Shown: positions 41,135 to 49,757, counted from the first letter of the stretch. The stretch is DNA of 64,000 nt from Actinoplanes sp. SE50/110 (GCF_900119315.1 NZ_LT827010.1:4745001-4809000), one strand, 5' to 3'. Numbers and translations: made by a program. Notes: generated from the letters alone by a model not told the origin.

Positions 41135-42496
41135 GTGCCGCAGCCGACCCCCACCGCCGACCCGGCCCAGACCCGCGCCGAGCTCGAAAACCTCCGGCCC
41201 GACCTGGTCGAACGCTACGACGCGGCACTGCCCGCAGCCCGCGCCGCCGTGCTGCACCGGCTACGCCTGGCGATCGACCGCGAGCCACTGCCCGGCGCCA
41301 CCTACACCGAGATGGACCCGGTCGACCTCGCCGCGAAACTGTGGCCGGGCACCACCTTGGTCACCGAGATCGCCAACAGCGTCGCCAACCTGGCCCTGGC
41401 CCGGGCCGACGCGCTCCCCCCGGCCACCCTGCCCACCGACCTCGCCGCCGTCGAACAGCTGGACACCGACGGACACCCGCGGCACCCGTGCTGCCGCACC
41501 CGCGCCGGGATGACCGTCGCCGACGTCCTCGCCTACGCCCCCGAACACCGGCCGGTGATCCGCCTGCGCCGCCTGCGCGTCCCCGCCGAACGCTGGCACG
41601 GCACCGGGCAACCCGTCCTCTACGCCCACCCCTGGCAGGCCGCCCGCCTGCTCCGGCGATACCCGTGGCTCACCGACGCCGGCCCGACCCGCCCGATGCG
41701 CCCCCTGATGTCGCTGCGCACCGTCGCCCCGGTCAGCGGCGGCCCCCACCTCAAAACCGCCGTCGACGTGCAGATGACCTCCGCCGTACGCACGGTCAGC
41801 CCGGCCGCCGTGCACAACGGGCCGATCCTCTCCGAGGCCCTCACCCGCCTCTGCGCCGACCTGCCCATCGACATCCTCGCCGAGACCGAGGCCGGCGCCG
41901 TGATCACCGAGGACGGACCGGACCGGCGCCTCGCCCACCTGATCCGCCGCGCCCCCCACCTCGCCCCCGGCGAAACCGCCGTGCCACTCGGCGTTTTCGC
42001 CACCCGCTTCCTGCACACCGTCGACGACCCGTACACCTGGCTGACCGCCCTCACCGGCATCCTGTTCACCCCGCTCGCCACCCTGCTGAGCCGCGGCGTC
42101 GCCCTGGAGGCACACGGCCAGAACACCCTGGTCGTACTCCGCGACCGGCACCCCGTCCGGATCCTCTACCGCGACCTCGGCGGCGTCCGCGTCGACCGGC
42201 GCCTCGGCCTCGACCTGCACGGCGACCTGCCCACCGACGACCCCACCGCACTGCGCACCAAACTCGCCGCGGCCGCCCTCGGCACCGTCGCCACCCAGCT
42301 CACCGACGCCTTCGCCACCCACCACGGCGCCGAACCCGGCCGCCTCTGGGCGATCGTCGCCGCCGGCCTGCGCGACCACCCCGCCCTGCTCACCGAACCC
42401 CTCCCGATCAAGGCGACCACCGCGATGCGCCTGGCCGCCGACCCGCTGCAGGACATCTGGATCCACCAGCCCAACCCCATGGCGGTGTACGCATGA
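41135..42496 (+). CDS. IucA/IucC-family NIS siderophore synthetase, first copy
   Basis: 453 residues, somewhat short for the family (usually ~550-600). It has the conserved HPWQAARLLRRYPW, RPLMSLRTV followed by HLKTAVDVQMTSAVRTVSP, LEAHGQNTLVVL and RDLGGVR, which form the ATP- and carboxylate-binding site. Such enzymes join citrate, succinate or similar carboxylates to amines or alcohols in NRPS-independent siderophore assembly. Chosen start GTG at 41135. Its stop overlaps the next synthetase (ATGA). The first ~70 residues of the usual N-terminal lobe are reduced. Confidence 0.9.
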   Translation: MPQPTPTADPAQTRAELENLRPDLVERYDAALPAARAAVLHRLRLAIDREPLPGATYTEMDPVDLAAKLWPGTTLVTEIANSVANLALARADALPPATLPTDLAAVEQLDTDGHPRHPCCRTRAGMTVADVLAYAPEHRPVIRLRRLRVPAERWHGTGQPVLYAHPWQAARLLRRYPWLTDAGPTRPMRPLMSLRTVAPVSGGPHLKTAVDVQMTSAVRTVSPAAVHNGPILSEALTRLCADLPIDILAETEAGAVITEDGPDRRLAHLIRRAPHLAPGETAVPLGVFATRFLHTVDDPYTWLTALTGILFTPLATLLSRGVALEAHGQNTLVVLRDRHPVRILYRDLGGVRVDRRLGLDLHGDLPTDDPTALRTKLAAAALGTVATQLTDAFATHHGAEPGRLWAIVAAGLRDHPALLTEPLPIKATTAMRLAADPLQDIWIHQPNPMAVYA

Positions 42497-44040
42497 CCTC
42501 CAGCCTGACCACCGGCCGCCTCGCCGCGGCCGCCGCGCACACCCAGGCCGCCCTCGCCGTACACGCACCCGACCTGGTCACCGGCTTCCTCGACAACCTG
42601 CCCCGGGCCGCCGACACCGTCGGCCGGCGACTGCGCGGCGCCCTCGCCCGCGAAGGCCTCACCGACGACGACGCACCCGGCGCCACCCGGCACGCGTTCC
42701 ACCGGATCGAATTCGCCCGCTCCGGCGTGGCCGACCCGGTGGACCTGCTCACCGGCATCGACGCACCCCGCTTCGCCGCCGAGATCCGCAACGCGGTGAT
42801 CAACCTGGCGGTCGCACTGGCCCGGCCCGGCCCGGCCCCCGGCGGCGACGCCGACGAGGCCGCCATCGCCGCCGAACGACTCGCCGTCACCGGACACAAC
42901 CTGCACCCCTGCGGCCGCACCCGGCTCGGCTGGGACACCTGCGACGTCCTCGCCCACGACCTCGAATCCGGATCCACCGACATCCGATTCATCGCCGTCC
43001 GCGATGACGCCCACCTCGGCGACGACCTCAGCACGCACTACCCCGCCATCCCGCGCCCACCGTCCGGTTTCCGGCTGCAGCCCGTCCACGCCTGGCAGCA
43101 CGACCTCGTCCGCCACCGATACCGCGACCTGTTCGACGCCGGCGTCCTGCGCCCGGCCGACGGCCACCTCGACGCCGTCCCCACCGCCGCCCTGCGCACC
43201 CTGCTGCTCCCACCCGCCGCCGACGGCCGCCGCCACTACCTCAAGGTCTCCCTCGACATCCAGATCACCTCCACCCGCCGCAGCATCTCCGTCGCCAGCA
43301 CCCGCAACGGCCCCGCCGTCTCCGCCCTCCTGCACCGCCTCACCACCGGCGAACCCACCCTGCTGCTGATGGCCGAAACCCACGGCGCCGCCGTCCCCGC
43401 CGGCACCGGACGCGACCTGTCCGCCATCGTCCGCGACGGCCTCACCGGCCGCCTGCACCCCGGCGAGGAGGCCATCCCCGGCAGCGCCCTGCCCCACCGG
43501 CTCCCCGGCCTGCTCACCCGGCACGGTGGCGGTCCCGCCGCCTGGCTGCGCGACTACACCCGGCTCCTGCTCCCCCCACTGCTCCGCCTCGCCGCCCACG
43601 GCGTCGGCATCGAAGCCCACCTGCAGAACTGCCTGCCCACCTTCCTGCACGGCCGGCCCCACCGGCTCGCCCTGCGCGACTTCGCCGGCCTGCGCCTGCA
43701 CCTGCCCCGCCTCGCCGCCGCCGGCCACGACGTCGACCTCTGGCCCGACTCCGTCGTCGGCACCACCGACCCCGCCGTCATGCGCGCCAAACTCGGCTAC
43801 ACCGCGTTCCAGGCCCACCTCGGCGAACTCGTCCTGCACCTCGACCTCGACGAACCCGACGCCTGGCGGATCATCCGCGACGTCGTCGACGAAACCTACG
43901 ACGCTCTGGACACCCCGGACGCCCGCGCCGACCACGCCGCCCTCACCGCACCGACCGTCCCGCACAAGGCCCTCGTCCGGATGCGGCTCGCCGACAACGG
44001 CGACATCTACCTCCCGGTGGAGAACCCCCTGCATGGCTGA
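42493..44040 (+). CDS. IucA/IucC-family NIS siderophore synthetase, second copy
   Basis: 515 residues. It repeats the family motifs: GHNLHPCGRTRLGW, QPVHAWQHDL, HYLKVSLDIQITSTRRSISV, IEAHLQNCLPTFL and LRDFAGLRLHLPRL. Two different NIS enzymes in a row usually perform two successive condensations on one backbone. ATG at 42493 overlaps the first copy's stop. Its stop overlaps the decarboxylase by 8 bp. Confidence 0.93.
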   Translation: MTSSLTTGRLAAAAAHTQAALAVHAPDLVTGFLDNLPRAADTVGRRLRGALAREGLTDDDAPGATRHAFHRIEFARSGVADPVDLLTGIDAPRFAAEIRNAVINLAVALARPGPAPGGDADEAAIAAERLAVTGHNLHPCGRTRLGWDTCDVLAHDLESGSTDIRFIAVRDDAHLGDDLSTHYPAIPRPPSGFRLQPVHAWQHDLVRHRYRDLFDAGVLRPADGHLDAVPTAALRTLLLPPAADGRRHYLKVSLDIQITSTRRSISVASTRNGPAVSALLHRLTTGEPTLLLMAETHGAAVPAGTGRDLSAIVRDGLTGRLHPGEEAIPGSALPHRLPGLLTRHGGGPAAWLRDYTRLLLPPLLRLAAHGVGIEAHLQNCLPTFLHGRPHRLALRDFAGLRLHLPRLAAAGHDVDLWPDSVVGTTDPAVMRAKLGYTAFQAHLGELVLHLDLDEPDAWRIIRDVVDETYDALDTPDARADHAALTAPTVPHKALVRMRLADNGDIYLPVENPLHG

Positions 44041-45181
44041 GCCGCCCCCGCACATCACCGACGCGCTCACCGCCCGACCAACCCCGGTCTGCGCCTACCT
44101 CTACGACACCACCACGCTGCGCCGCCAGGCCGCCCGCCTGCGCGCCGCCCTGCCACCGCGCACCACCCTGCTCTACGCCGTCAAAGCCAACGGCCACCCG
44201 GACGTCGTCCGTGCCCTGCTGTCCGCCTGCGACGGCCTGGAGGTCGCCTCCGGCGGCGAACTCACCCTGGCCCGCCACGCCGGCGCCCGCCGCATCGTCT
44301 TCGGCGGCCCCGCCAAGACCGACGCGGAACTCACCGCCGCCATCGACGCCGGCGCCCTGATCAACGTCGAGAGCCCCTTCGAAGCCCGGCGCCTGGCCGC
44401 CCTGGGCTTCCGCGGCGACATCTGCCTGCGCATCAACCGCACCACCGTCGCGGTCACCGGCAGCCACACCATGACCGGCAGCCCCACCCCGTTCGGCATC
44501 GACGAAAATCAGCTCGCCACCGTCCTGCGTGAACTCCCCCCACAGCTCACCGTCATCGGATTCCACCTGCACGCCGTCTCCAACAACCTCGACGGCGCAG
44601 CGCACGCGGCCTTCCTCACGCAGGCCATCGCCTGGTCGATGACGACGGCTTCCCGGTACGGGGTGGACCTGCGCGTCGTCAACGCCGGCGGCGGCCTGGG
44701 AATCGACTACACCTCCGACACCTCGATCGACCTCGCCCCGCTGTCCACGGTCACCGTCCCCGACAGCCTCGAACTGATCCTCGAACCGGGCCGCTTCCTG
44801 GCCGCCGACGCCGGCTTCTACGCGGCCGAGGTCGTCGACCTGAAAACCACCCACGGCCGCACCTTCGCGGTGCTCCGCGGCGGCACCCACCACTTCCGCC
44901 TGCCCGCCGCCTGGGGCTACAGCCACCCGTTCACCATCCTGCCGATCGAGTCCTGGACCCGCCCCTACCCCCGCCCCGAGGTCACCGACACCGAGATCGA
45001 CGCCGTCGGCGAACTCTGCACCCCCCGCGACGTCCTCACCCGCGGCCAGCACGTCGCCCACCTCCGCGTCGGCGACCTGCTCATCTTCAGCCGGGCCGGC
45101 GCCTACGGCTGGGACATCTCCCACCACGACTTCCTCCGCCACCCGCACCCGGAATTCCTCATCATCGACGCGGAGAAATGA
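44033..45181 (+). CDS. PLP-dependent type III decarboxylase of the siderophore operon
   Basis: 382 residues with an alanine-racemase-like barrel plus beta domain. The PLP lysine is K51 in LLYAVKANGHPDVV. HLHAVSNN, NAGGGLGIDY and ILEPGRFLAA are the PLP-phosphate and substrate blocks, and GELCTPRDVL supplies the active-site Cys/Asp from the second subunit. Such enzymes decarboxylate diaminopimelate, ornithine, lysine or, in staphyloferrin B synthesis (SbnH), a citryl-diaminopropionate intermediate. Being the last gene of a two-synthetase operon, it is most like SbnH in context. Tandem repeats begin right after its stop. Confidence 0.9.
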   Translation: MAEPPPHITDALTARPTPVCAYLYDTTTLRRQAARLRAALPPRTTLLYAVKANGHPDVVRALLSACDGLEVASGGELTLARHAGARRIVFGGPAKTDAELTAAIDAGALINVESPFEARRLAALGFRGDICLRINRTTVAVTGSHTMTGSPTPFGIDENQLATVLRELPPQLTVIGFHLHAVSNNLDGAAHAAFLTQAIAWSMTTASRYGVDLRVVNAGGGLGIDYTSDTSIDLAPLSTVTVPDSLELILEPGRFLAADAGFYAAEVVDLKTTHGRTFAVLRGGTHHFRLPAAWGYSHPFTILPIESWTRPYPRPEVTDTEIDAVGELCTPRDVLTRGQHVAHLRVGDLLIFSRAGAYGWDISHHDFLRHPHPEFLIIDAEK

Positions 45182-45335
45182 GCGACCCCTGAAGTCGCGC
45201 ACCACGGCCCGGTCGACGACAGCGACCCCTGAAGTCGCGCACCACGGCCCGGTCGACGACGGCGACAAGGTTCCGCCCGACCACTGACGTCGCGCACCAC
45301 GGCCCGGTCGACGACGGCGGCAAGGTTCCACCCGG
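45181..45335 (+). repeat. Tandem repeats immediately after the siderophore operon
   Basis: Two exact 40-bp units (45181-45220 and 45221-45260) start at the last base of the decarboxylase stop codon. A third, partial unit (45284-45315) shares GTCGCGCACCACGGCCCGGT. A second short repeat, GGCGACAAGGTTCC-type, lies at 45261 and 45316. Each unit has a small hairpin, GCGAC-N7-GTCGC. The repeats may be a terminator or mRNA-stabilising array, or a deletion-prone REP-like element. Confidence 0.75.
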
Positions 45336-45806
45336 CGTTCGGATCACCTGCGTCGATGGCCTTCGGTGCGTGCGGACGCCGGGATCAGCGGCCCGGGAAA
45401 AGCCGGCACCACCGGCCGGCCGCGACAACCCGGCACTCGCCCGGGACCATTTTCCGGCAGCGCTCACCCGCCCCGGAAGGGCGCGGGCCGCTTTCAGCCC
45501 GATCGCCCGGCAAGCCTCTGCAGTCCGCACTCAGCCCCGGCCCGCCGCAGCCGCCCGGTGGTAGGTCTGCGCACCCCGCCGCGCCGGTGAACAAGCGCCT
45601 GATCTCACTACGGAGCGCACTGGCTGTGACCGAAAACGGCGGCGCGAGGAGATGGGCGGCCCGCCTCGACCCGGCGACACGCCCCGGATGCCGCCCAGCG
45701 ATCCCGGGTGGCCGCGACCTCGCCGCGCACCAACGGGACCTGATCTCTGCGGTTGGGGGCCCGGAACACCGTACAAAAGAATGAATGTGATCGTTGATTT
45801 TCGGTT
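45336..45806. other. Unassigned intergenic stretch
   Basis: Open frames occur on both strands, as expected at this GC, but none has protein-like composition, a ribosome binding site or a recognised family. A locally less GC-rich patch begins near 45770, just before the promoter module. Nothing else is seen. Confidence 0.6.
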
Positions 45807-45900
45807 GTCGGCGAAGCCGTCGTATCCGTTCTCGGGGCGGCGTGCCGCACCGCCTCTCTAGCATCCTAGGATTCTAGGTTGTTGGTGGTGACGGTAGGGT
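45807..45900 (+). promoter_or_regulatory. Promoter module, copy B (three inverted repeats plus -10 box)
   Basis: Blocks GTCGGCGAAGCCGTC (45807-45821), GCGGC-GT-GCCGCAC (45837-45850), CCTAG-GATT-CTAGG (45865-45878) and TAGGGT (45895-45900) match copy A at 19880-19971. The spacing differs by 0-3 bp. GTCAGG follows the -10 in both. It drives the erythromycin-esterase-family gene at 45955, leaving a leader of about 45 nt with a GAGGGAG ribosome binding site. Confidence 0.7.
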
Positions 45901-45954
45901 CGTCAGGTCCCGGCCGAGGGCGCTGGATCACCACGACGCGAGGGAGCCCGCGCG

Positions 45955-47235
45955 ATGCTTCTGTCCACTCTGGACCCGGACGCCGGCCTTGACGACCTTG
46001 AGCCGCTCCGCGAGCTCGTCGGCGGGGCGCGGGTGGTCGGGATCGGCGAGTCGGCGCACAACGTCCGGGAGTATCAGCAGGTCAGGCATCGTTTGGTGCG
46101 GTTCCTGGTGGAGCGGATGGGCTTCACCGACGTGGCGCTGGAGTCCGGCTTCAGCGAGGGCCTCGCGGTCGGCCGCTGGATCGCCGGCGCGCACAGCACT
46201 GCCCATGACGACCATGACGCAGCGAGCGATGTGCACCCGGACGTCGCCGTGGAAGATCGCGCCGGTGCAGCCGACGACGTGACGGACCGGGGGCTGACCT
46301 ACGGGTTCGGGGGCACCGCGGAGACGCGGCGACTGATCCGCTGGCTTCGCGAGCACCACCGCACCGGGCGAAATGTTCGGTTCGCCGGTCTGGACCTGCC
46401 GGCTCAGCTCGGATCCCTGCTCCCGGCGATCGACGGGGTGGCCCGCTATCTCGCCGAAGCCGACCCCGCCGCCGCCCAGCTGGTTGATCGGATCCGGACG
46501 TACGGCAAGGCCTGGGCCAGCCCGCACACCCTGGTGGCGTTCCGCGCCTACCAGGCCGTCCCGCCAGCGGACCGGGACGCGCTGACGATCCTGCTGTCCG
46601 AACTCGCCACCCGGATGGAGGCGATGCGCCCGCTGTACGCGCGACGTGGCGCCGGGGACGGATTCGCCACCGCCCGGCACGAGCTGCGCCTGGCGGGCCT
46701 GCTCGACCAGATGCTGCGCGCGCAGGTCGCGGCGGTCGGCGGGTCGGGCGTCCACGCCGCGGTGAACGTGCGGGACGCGGCGATGGCAGCCACCGCCCGC
46801 CACCTGCTGGCCGGCGGCGGCCGATTGGTGATCTCCGCGGCCAACACCCACCTGCAGCGGATTCCGATCAGCCTGGGCGGCACCTTCGAGGTGCCGGTCG
46901 CCGGTGGTCACCTGGCCGGCGACCTGGGCGACGACTACCTGTCGATCGCGGTCACCTGCGGCGGGGGCCGAACTCCGACCCGGCGGCCCGCCCCGGGTAC
47001 CGAGAGCGGTGTCGAGGTGCTCACCGTCGACCTCGCCGAGCCGGTCCCGGGCAGCCTCGAGGCGCTGCTCCCCCACGACGGCGTCCGGATCACCGATCTG
47101 CGCCCGCTGCGCGGCACACCGGAGGCACCGCGCCGGTTCCGCAATCTCGACGGCTACATCGAGCTGCCGGCCGCGGACGCCTTCGACTTCGCCGTACTGG
47201 TGCCGGCGATCGGCGAGAACCCGGTGATCTCCTGA
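45955..47235 (+). CDS. Erythromycin esterase (Ere) family protein
   Basis: 426 residues. The family's catalytic signature is present: GIGESAHNVREY (GESxH), ALESGFSEG, VRFAGLDLP and SAANTHLQR with the second His. Ere-type enzymes hydrolyse the lactone of macrolides; many relatives act on unknown esters. No signal peptide is seen, so action is cytoplasmic. A short insert with clustered Asp/His (~80-100) may be peculiar to this copy. GAGGGAG precedes the ATG. The promoter module is shared with the VOC gene at 19978, hinting at a common inducer. The 3' end overlaps the convergent cyclodeaminase gene by 82 bp. Confidence 0.88.
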   Translation: MLLSTLDPDAGLDDLEPLRELVGGARVVGIGESAHNVREYQQVRHRLVRFLVERMGFTDVALESGFSEGLAVGRWIAGAHSTAHDDHDAASDVHPDVAVEDRAGAADDVTDRGLTYGFGGTAETRRLIRWLREHHRTGRNVRFAGLDLPAQLGSLLPAIDGVARYLAEADPAAAQLVDRIRTYGKAWASPHTLVAFRAYQAVPPADRDALTILLSELATRMEAMRPLYARRGAGDGFATARHELRLAGLLDQMLRAQVAAVGGSGVHAAVNVRDAAMAATARHLLAGGGRLVISAANTHLQRIPISLGGTFEVPVAGGHLAGDLGDDYLSIAVTCGGGRTPTRRPAPGTESGVEVLTVDLAEPVPGSLEALLPHDGVRITDLRPLRGTPEAPRRFRNLDGYIELPAADAFDFAVLVPAIGENPVIS

Positions 47236-48194
47236 CCGCGGCCGTGATCGCGGGCCGCGGCCAGGAGCAGCGCGGCCGCGGCGCCGTCCTGCACCGCCAC
47301 ACCGACCGACTTGTACAGCGTCAACTCGGCGTCGTCGAGCCGTCCGGGCGCGGTTCCGGCGATCACCTCGCCCAGCTCGGCCCGCACGTGTCCGGCGGTG
47401 ATCAGCCCGGCGGCCAGCGGCTGCGCCAGATCCGGGGTGGGTGGCACGGCGCGCAGCGCGGCGTCCCGTGACTCCACGAACAGCGCCGCCCCGGCCACCG
47501 TCGCATCGTCCACCTCTCGGCCGTCCAGCCGGTAGCCGACCGAGGTCACATGGGTGCCGGGCGCCAGCCACTCCCGGCGGATCGGCGGCCGCACCGCGAA
47601 ACTCGCCCCGCACACCACGTCGGCCCCGCGCAGCGCCGTCCGATGGTCGGCGACGGCCCGCACCCGCATGGGCAGCACCGCGGACAGCTCCTCCGCCAGC
47701 GCGGCGGCCCGGTCCGGCGACGAACCGGCGACGCGCACCTCCCGGAACGGCCGCACCCGGCTCACCGCCACCGCGTGCGCCCGCGCCTGCACCCCGGTCC
47801 CGGCGATCGCCAGCACCGCGGCGTCCGGCCTGGCCAGCAGCCGCACCGACAGCGCCGAGCAGGCCGCCGTCCGGGCCGCGGTCAGCCACCCGGCATCGAT
47901 CATCGCAACCGGCACGCCGTTCTCCGGATCGAAAACGACGATCATCGCCTGCCGTACGGGTACATCCCCGCCCGCATTGCCCGGGAACACACTGACCACC
48001 TTGGTGGTGAGCGCCCCCAGCGCCGGAATCCAGCTCGGCATGTCGAGGAGCCCGGCCCCGTCCACCAGCAGGCTCGCCCGCGGCGGCAGGTGCGCCCGCC
48101 CGCAGCTCAGCTCGCGCAGGGCGGTGGCCATCGCCGCCGTCAGCGCGTCCAGGTCACACAGAGCTTCCACATCGGCGCCGGTCAGTACAAGCAC
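47154..48194 (-). CDS. Ornithine cyclodeaminase / mu-crystallin family protein
   Basis: 346 residues. The NAD-binding motif is AIAGTGVQARAHAVAVSRV; other family blocks are ALTTKVVSVFPGNAG, MIDAGWLTAARTAACSALS and LAPGTHVTSVGYRLDGREVDD. Members include ornithine cyclodeaminase, alanine dehydrogenase and SbnB. SbnB supplies diaminopropionate for staphyloferrin B. The last ~35 residues extend past the usual end and read through the 3' part of the Ere gene, so the true end may have been altered. GTG at 48194 has a leaderless TAGGGT box. Confidence 0.88.
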   Translation of the reverse strand: MLVLTGADVEALCDLDALTAAMATALRELSCGRAHLPPRASLLVDGAGLLDMPSWIPALGALTTKVVSVFPGNAGGDVPVRQAMIVVFDPENGVPVAMIDAGWLTAARTAACSALSVRLLARPDAAVLAIAGTGVQARAHAVAVSRVRPFREVRVAGSSPDRAAALAEELSAVLPMRVRAVADHRTALRGADVVCGASFAVRPPIRREWLAPGTHVTSVGYRLDGREVDDATVAGAALFVESRDAALRAVPPTPDLAQPLAAGLITAGHVRAELGEVIAGTAPGRLDDAELTLYKSVGVAVQDGAAAALLLAAARDHGRGQEITGFSPIAGTSTAKSKASAAGSSM

Positions 48195-48200
48195 CGGAGC

Positions 48201-48206
48201 ACCCTA
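48201..48206 (-). promoter_or_regulatory. -10 box of a leaderless promoter for the cyclodeaminase-family gene
   Basis: TAGGGT on the minus strand lies 6 nt before the GTG at 48194, without a Shine-Dalgarno. Confidence 0.5.
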
Positions 48207-48406
48207 TCCCGGAAGTCCGCCGGCGATGGGCGCGCCGGGTGCGGGCTGCCATGCCCCGGTCTCCTCCCTGCGGCCCGGCCCCGGAGGCCTGGCGACCAGA
48301 CTGTCGCCATCAAGCGGACCGACTGGTCCGCGGTAACCGAGCAGAGGCTCCCCGGAGGCCGCCTGCGTCGTCGGCCACTGGACCGCCGAGCACGACGGCG
48401 AGCCGT

Positions 48407-48412
48407 TAAGTT
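48407..48412 (+). promoter_or_regulatory. -10 box of a leaderless promoter for the gene at 48419
   Basis: TAAGTT lies 6 nt before the ATG at 48419, in a locally AT-richer patch, without a Shine-Dalgarno. Confidence 0.45.
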
Positions 48413-48418
48413 CTTTGA

Positions 48419-48850
48419 ATGCGGTATCTGACCCGTAACTTCGCTGTCGGTGCTCTGCGGCGCGGTGGCGAGGTCGAGCAGTTTCTCAGCGCCGATGACG
48501 AAACCGTGCGATGGGTGAGCGTCCGCCCGGCCGGGGAGGGTTTCCTGGTCGTCGTGCATCGCCGGCAGAGCCTCGGCGATCCCCGATTCGGCGACCTGCC
48601 CAGCCTGCCGCCACCTCCGGCCGGCTTCGAGTTCGAGAACGTGCCCGTCGCCCGCGCCGCCGGACCGGAGGAGGCACTGTCCGGCGCCGAACTGGCTGCT
48701 GCCGCCCGCCCTGACCGCTGGGTCAACTGCGGGGTGGCCGGCGACGACTGTCGCGAGTTTCTCCGCGCCCGGTGGCAGTCGGGCGGCGGGCTTATCAGGC
48801 GATGGCCAGGGTCCAGTTCTCGCCGTTGTCGGCGCCGCTGCAGGGGTTGA
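48419..48850 (+). CDS. Small hypothetical protein
   Basis: 143 residues. The first ~120 (MRYLTRNFAVGALRRGGEVEQ, FLVVVHRRQSLGDPRFGDLP, PDRWVNCGVAGDDCREFLRAR) look like a real soluble protein. The last ~25, Arg/Ser-rich, lie antisense to the secreted protein's 3' end (56-bp overlap), so the natural C terminus may have been lost. The leaderless -10 box supports the start. No family recognised. Confidence 0.6.
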   Translation: MRYLTRNFAVGALRRGGEVEQFLSADDETVRWVSVRPAGEGFLVVVHRRQSLGDPRFGDLPSLPPPPAGFEFENVPVARAAGPEEALSGAELAAAARPDRWVNCGVAGDDCREFLRARWQSGGGLIRRWPGSSSRRCRRRCRG

Positions 48851-49262
48851 AGGGGTGGTCGCCCTCCAGGCAGACGCGGAAGGTGACCTGACGGCCCTTG
48901 GCGAAGTCGTGCCGGAATCGGAGGGTTTCGCCGGCTGCGCGGGAGCCCCATTGGGTGCCGGTCTGCACGGCCCCGGCCGGCGTGGTGTAGCGGTATTCCA
49001 GGTAGGCGCGTTCGGTGCCGGTGATGCGCTTGGTCACCGTGAAGGCGTCGGCCGGGGCGTCGAAGCGGGCTTCGGCGAGCAGGCGGCTGTCCTCGTCGTA
49101 GACCTGGGCGGTGGCGGACACTGCCGGCGCGGCGGCAGAAGACCGCGCGGCCGCGGAAGACGGCGCGGCGATCGGAGAGGGTGCGGCGGCGAGGGCCGGG
49201 TGCGGGATGGCGGCGAGGGACGTGGCCGCGGTGAGCAGGGCGGCAGGGAGAACGTTCTTCAT
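48795..49262 (-). CDS. Secreted hypothetical protein
   Basis: 155 residues. Signal peptide MKNVLPAALLTAATSLAAIPHPALAAA, cut near residue 26, is followed by an Ala/Ser/Pro stretch and a beta-rich domain (~55-155). The domain has two cysteines (RVCLEGDHPFNPCSGADNGENW) that could form a disulfide. It resembles small exported actinobacterial proteins of unknown role. ATG at 49262 has GGAGG 7 nt upstream. This ribosome binding site lies inside one arm of a 16-bp inverted repeat (49261-49333), which could regulate translation. Confidence 0.78.
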   Translation of the reverse strand: MKNVLPAALLTAATSLAAIPHPALAAAPSPIAAPSSAAARSSAAAPAVSATAQVYDEDSRLLAEARFDAPADAFTVTKRITGTERAYLEYRYTTPAGAVQTGTQWGSRAAGETLRFRHDFAKGRQVTFRVCLEGDHPFNPCSGADNGENWTLAIA

Positions 49263-49333
49263 CACTACACCTCCGGAAGACGGGCGAAGCCACGGTGAGG
49301 CCGGTGGGGGGCCCGCACCGGAGGTGTAGTGAT
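49261..49333 (-). promoter_or_regulatory. 16-bp inverted repeat enclosing the ribosome binding site and start codon
   Basis: ATCACTACACCTCCGG at 49261-49276 and its exact complement at 49318-49333 are separated by 41 nt. In the minus-strand mRNA the upstream arm contains the anti-Shine-Dalgarno ACCTCC. The downstream arm holds GGAGG and the first two bases of the start codon. A -35/-10 pair (TTTGTC, 17 nt, CAAGAT at 49337-49332) could start the mRNA within the upstream arm. Confidence 0.7.
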
Positions 49334-49373
49334 CTTGTACCCGTCGACAGATCCGACAAAACCTGAAAAATGC

Positions 49374-49751
49374 TCAACTGTGTCGTTCAGCGGCGGAGCG
49401 GGTCAGGCAGAACTCGTTGCCGGCCGGGTCGCGCAGCACCGCCCAGCCCGCGCCGTCCGGGGTGCGGTGGTCGGCGAACAGCGTGGCGCCGGCCCGCAGC
49501 AGCCGGTCGATCTCCGCGTCGCGCCCCCCGTCCCGCGGGGTCAGGCAGACGTGGACGCGGTTCTTGGCCTGCTTGGGCTCGGGCACCGTCTGGAAGTACA
49601 GCCGCGGGCCGTCCGGCGGCTCGATGACCACCTCGGGATCGCCGGGCGCGCATTCCGGGTGCACCGGATGCCCGATCACCCCGGACCAGAACACCGCGAG
49701 CGCGTACGCGTCGGCCGCATCGAACGAGACGTTGCGAATGAGGGAGCTCAT
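49374..49751 (-). CDS. VOC superfamily (glyoxalase-like) protein
   Basis: 125 residues. It has the same layout as the VOC protein at 3589-3978: NVSFDAADAYALAVFWSGVIG, KNRVHVCLTPRDGG, LRDPAGNEFCLTRS. The two are close relatives (shared PGDPE near residue 38 and the EFC motif), probably paralogues. The substrate is unknown. ATG at 49751 has a leaderless TAGAGT box. It is divergent from the FIST gene. The secreted protein lies downstream in the same direction. Confidence 0.9.
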   Translation of the reverse strand: MSSLIRNVSFDAADAYALAVFWSGVIGHPVHPECAPGDPEVVIEPPDGPRLYFQTVPEPKQAKNRVHVCLTPRDGGRDAEIDRLLRAGATLFADHRTPDGAGWAVLRDPAGNEFCLTRSAAERHS

Positions 49752-49757
49752 CGGCCG

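Noticed and set aside
45336..45806. ORFs of 60-160 codons on both strands after the tandem repeats
   Set aside because: No ribosome binding site, no leaderless box and shadow-like composition (Pro/Arg/Ala runs).
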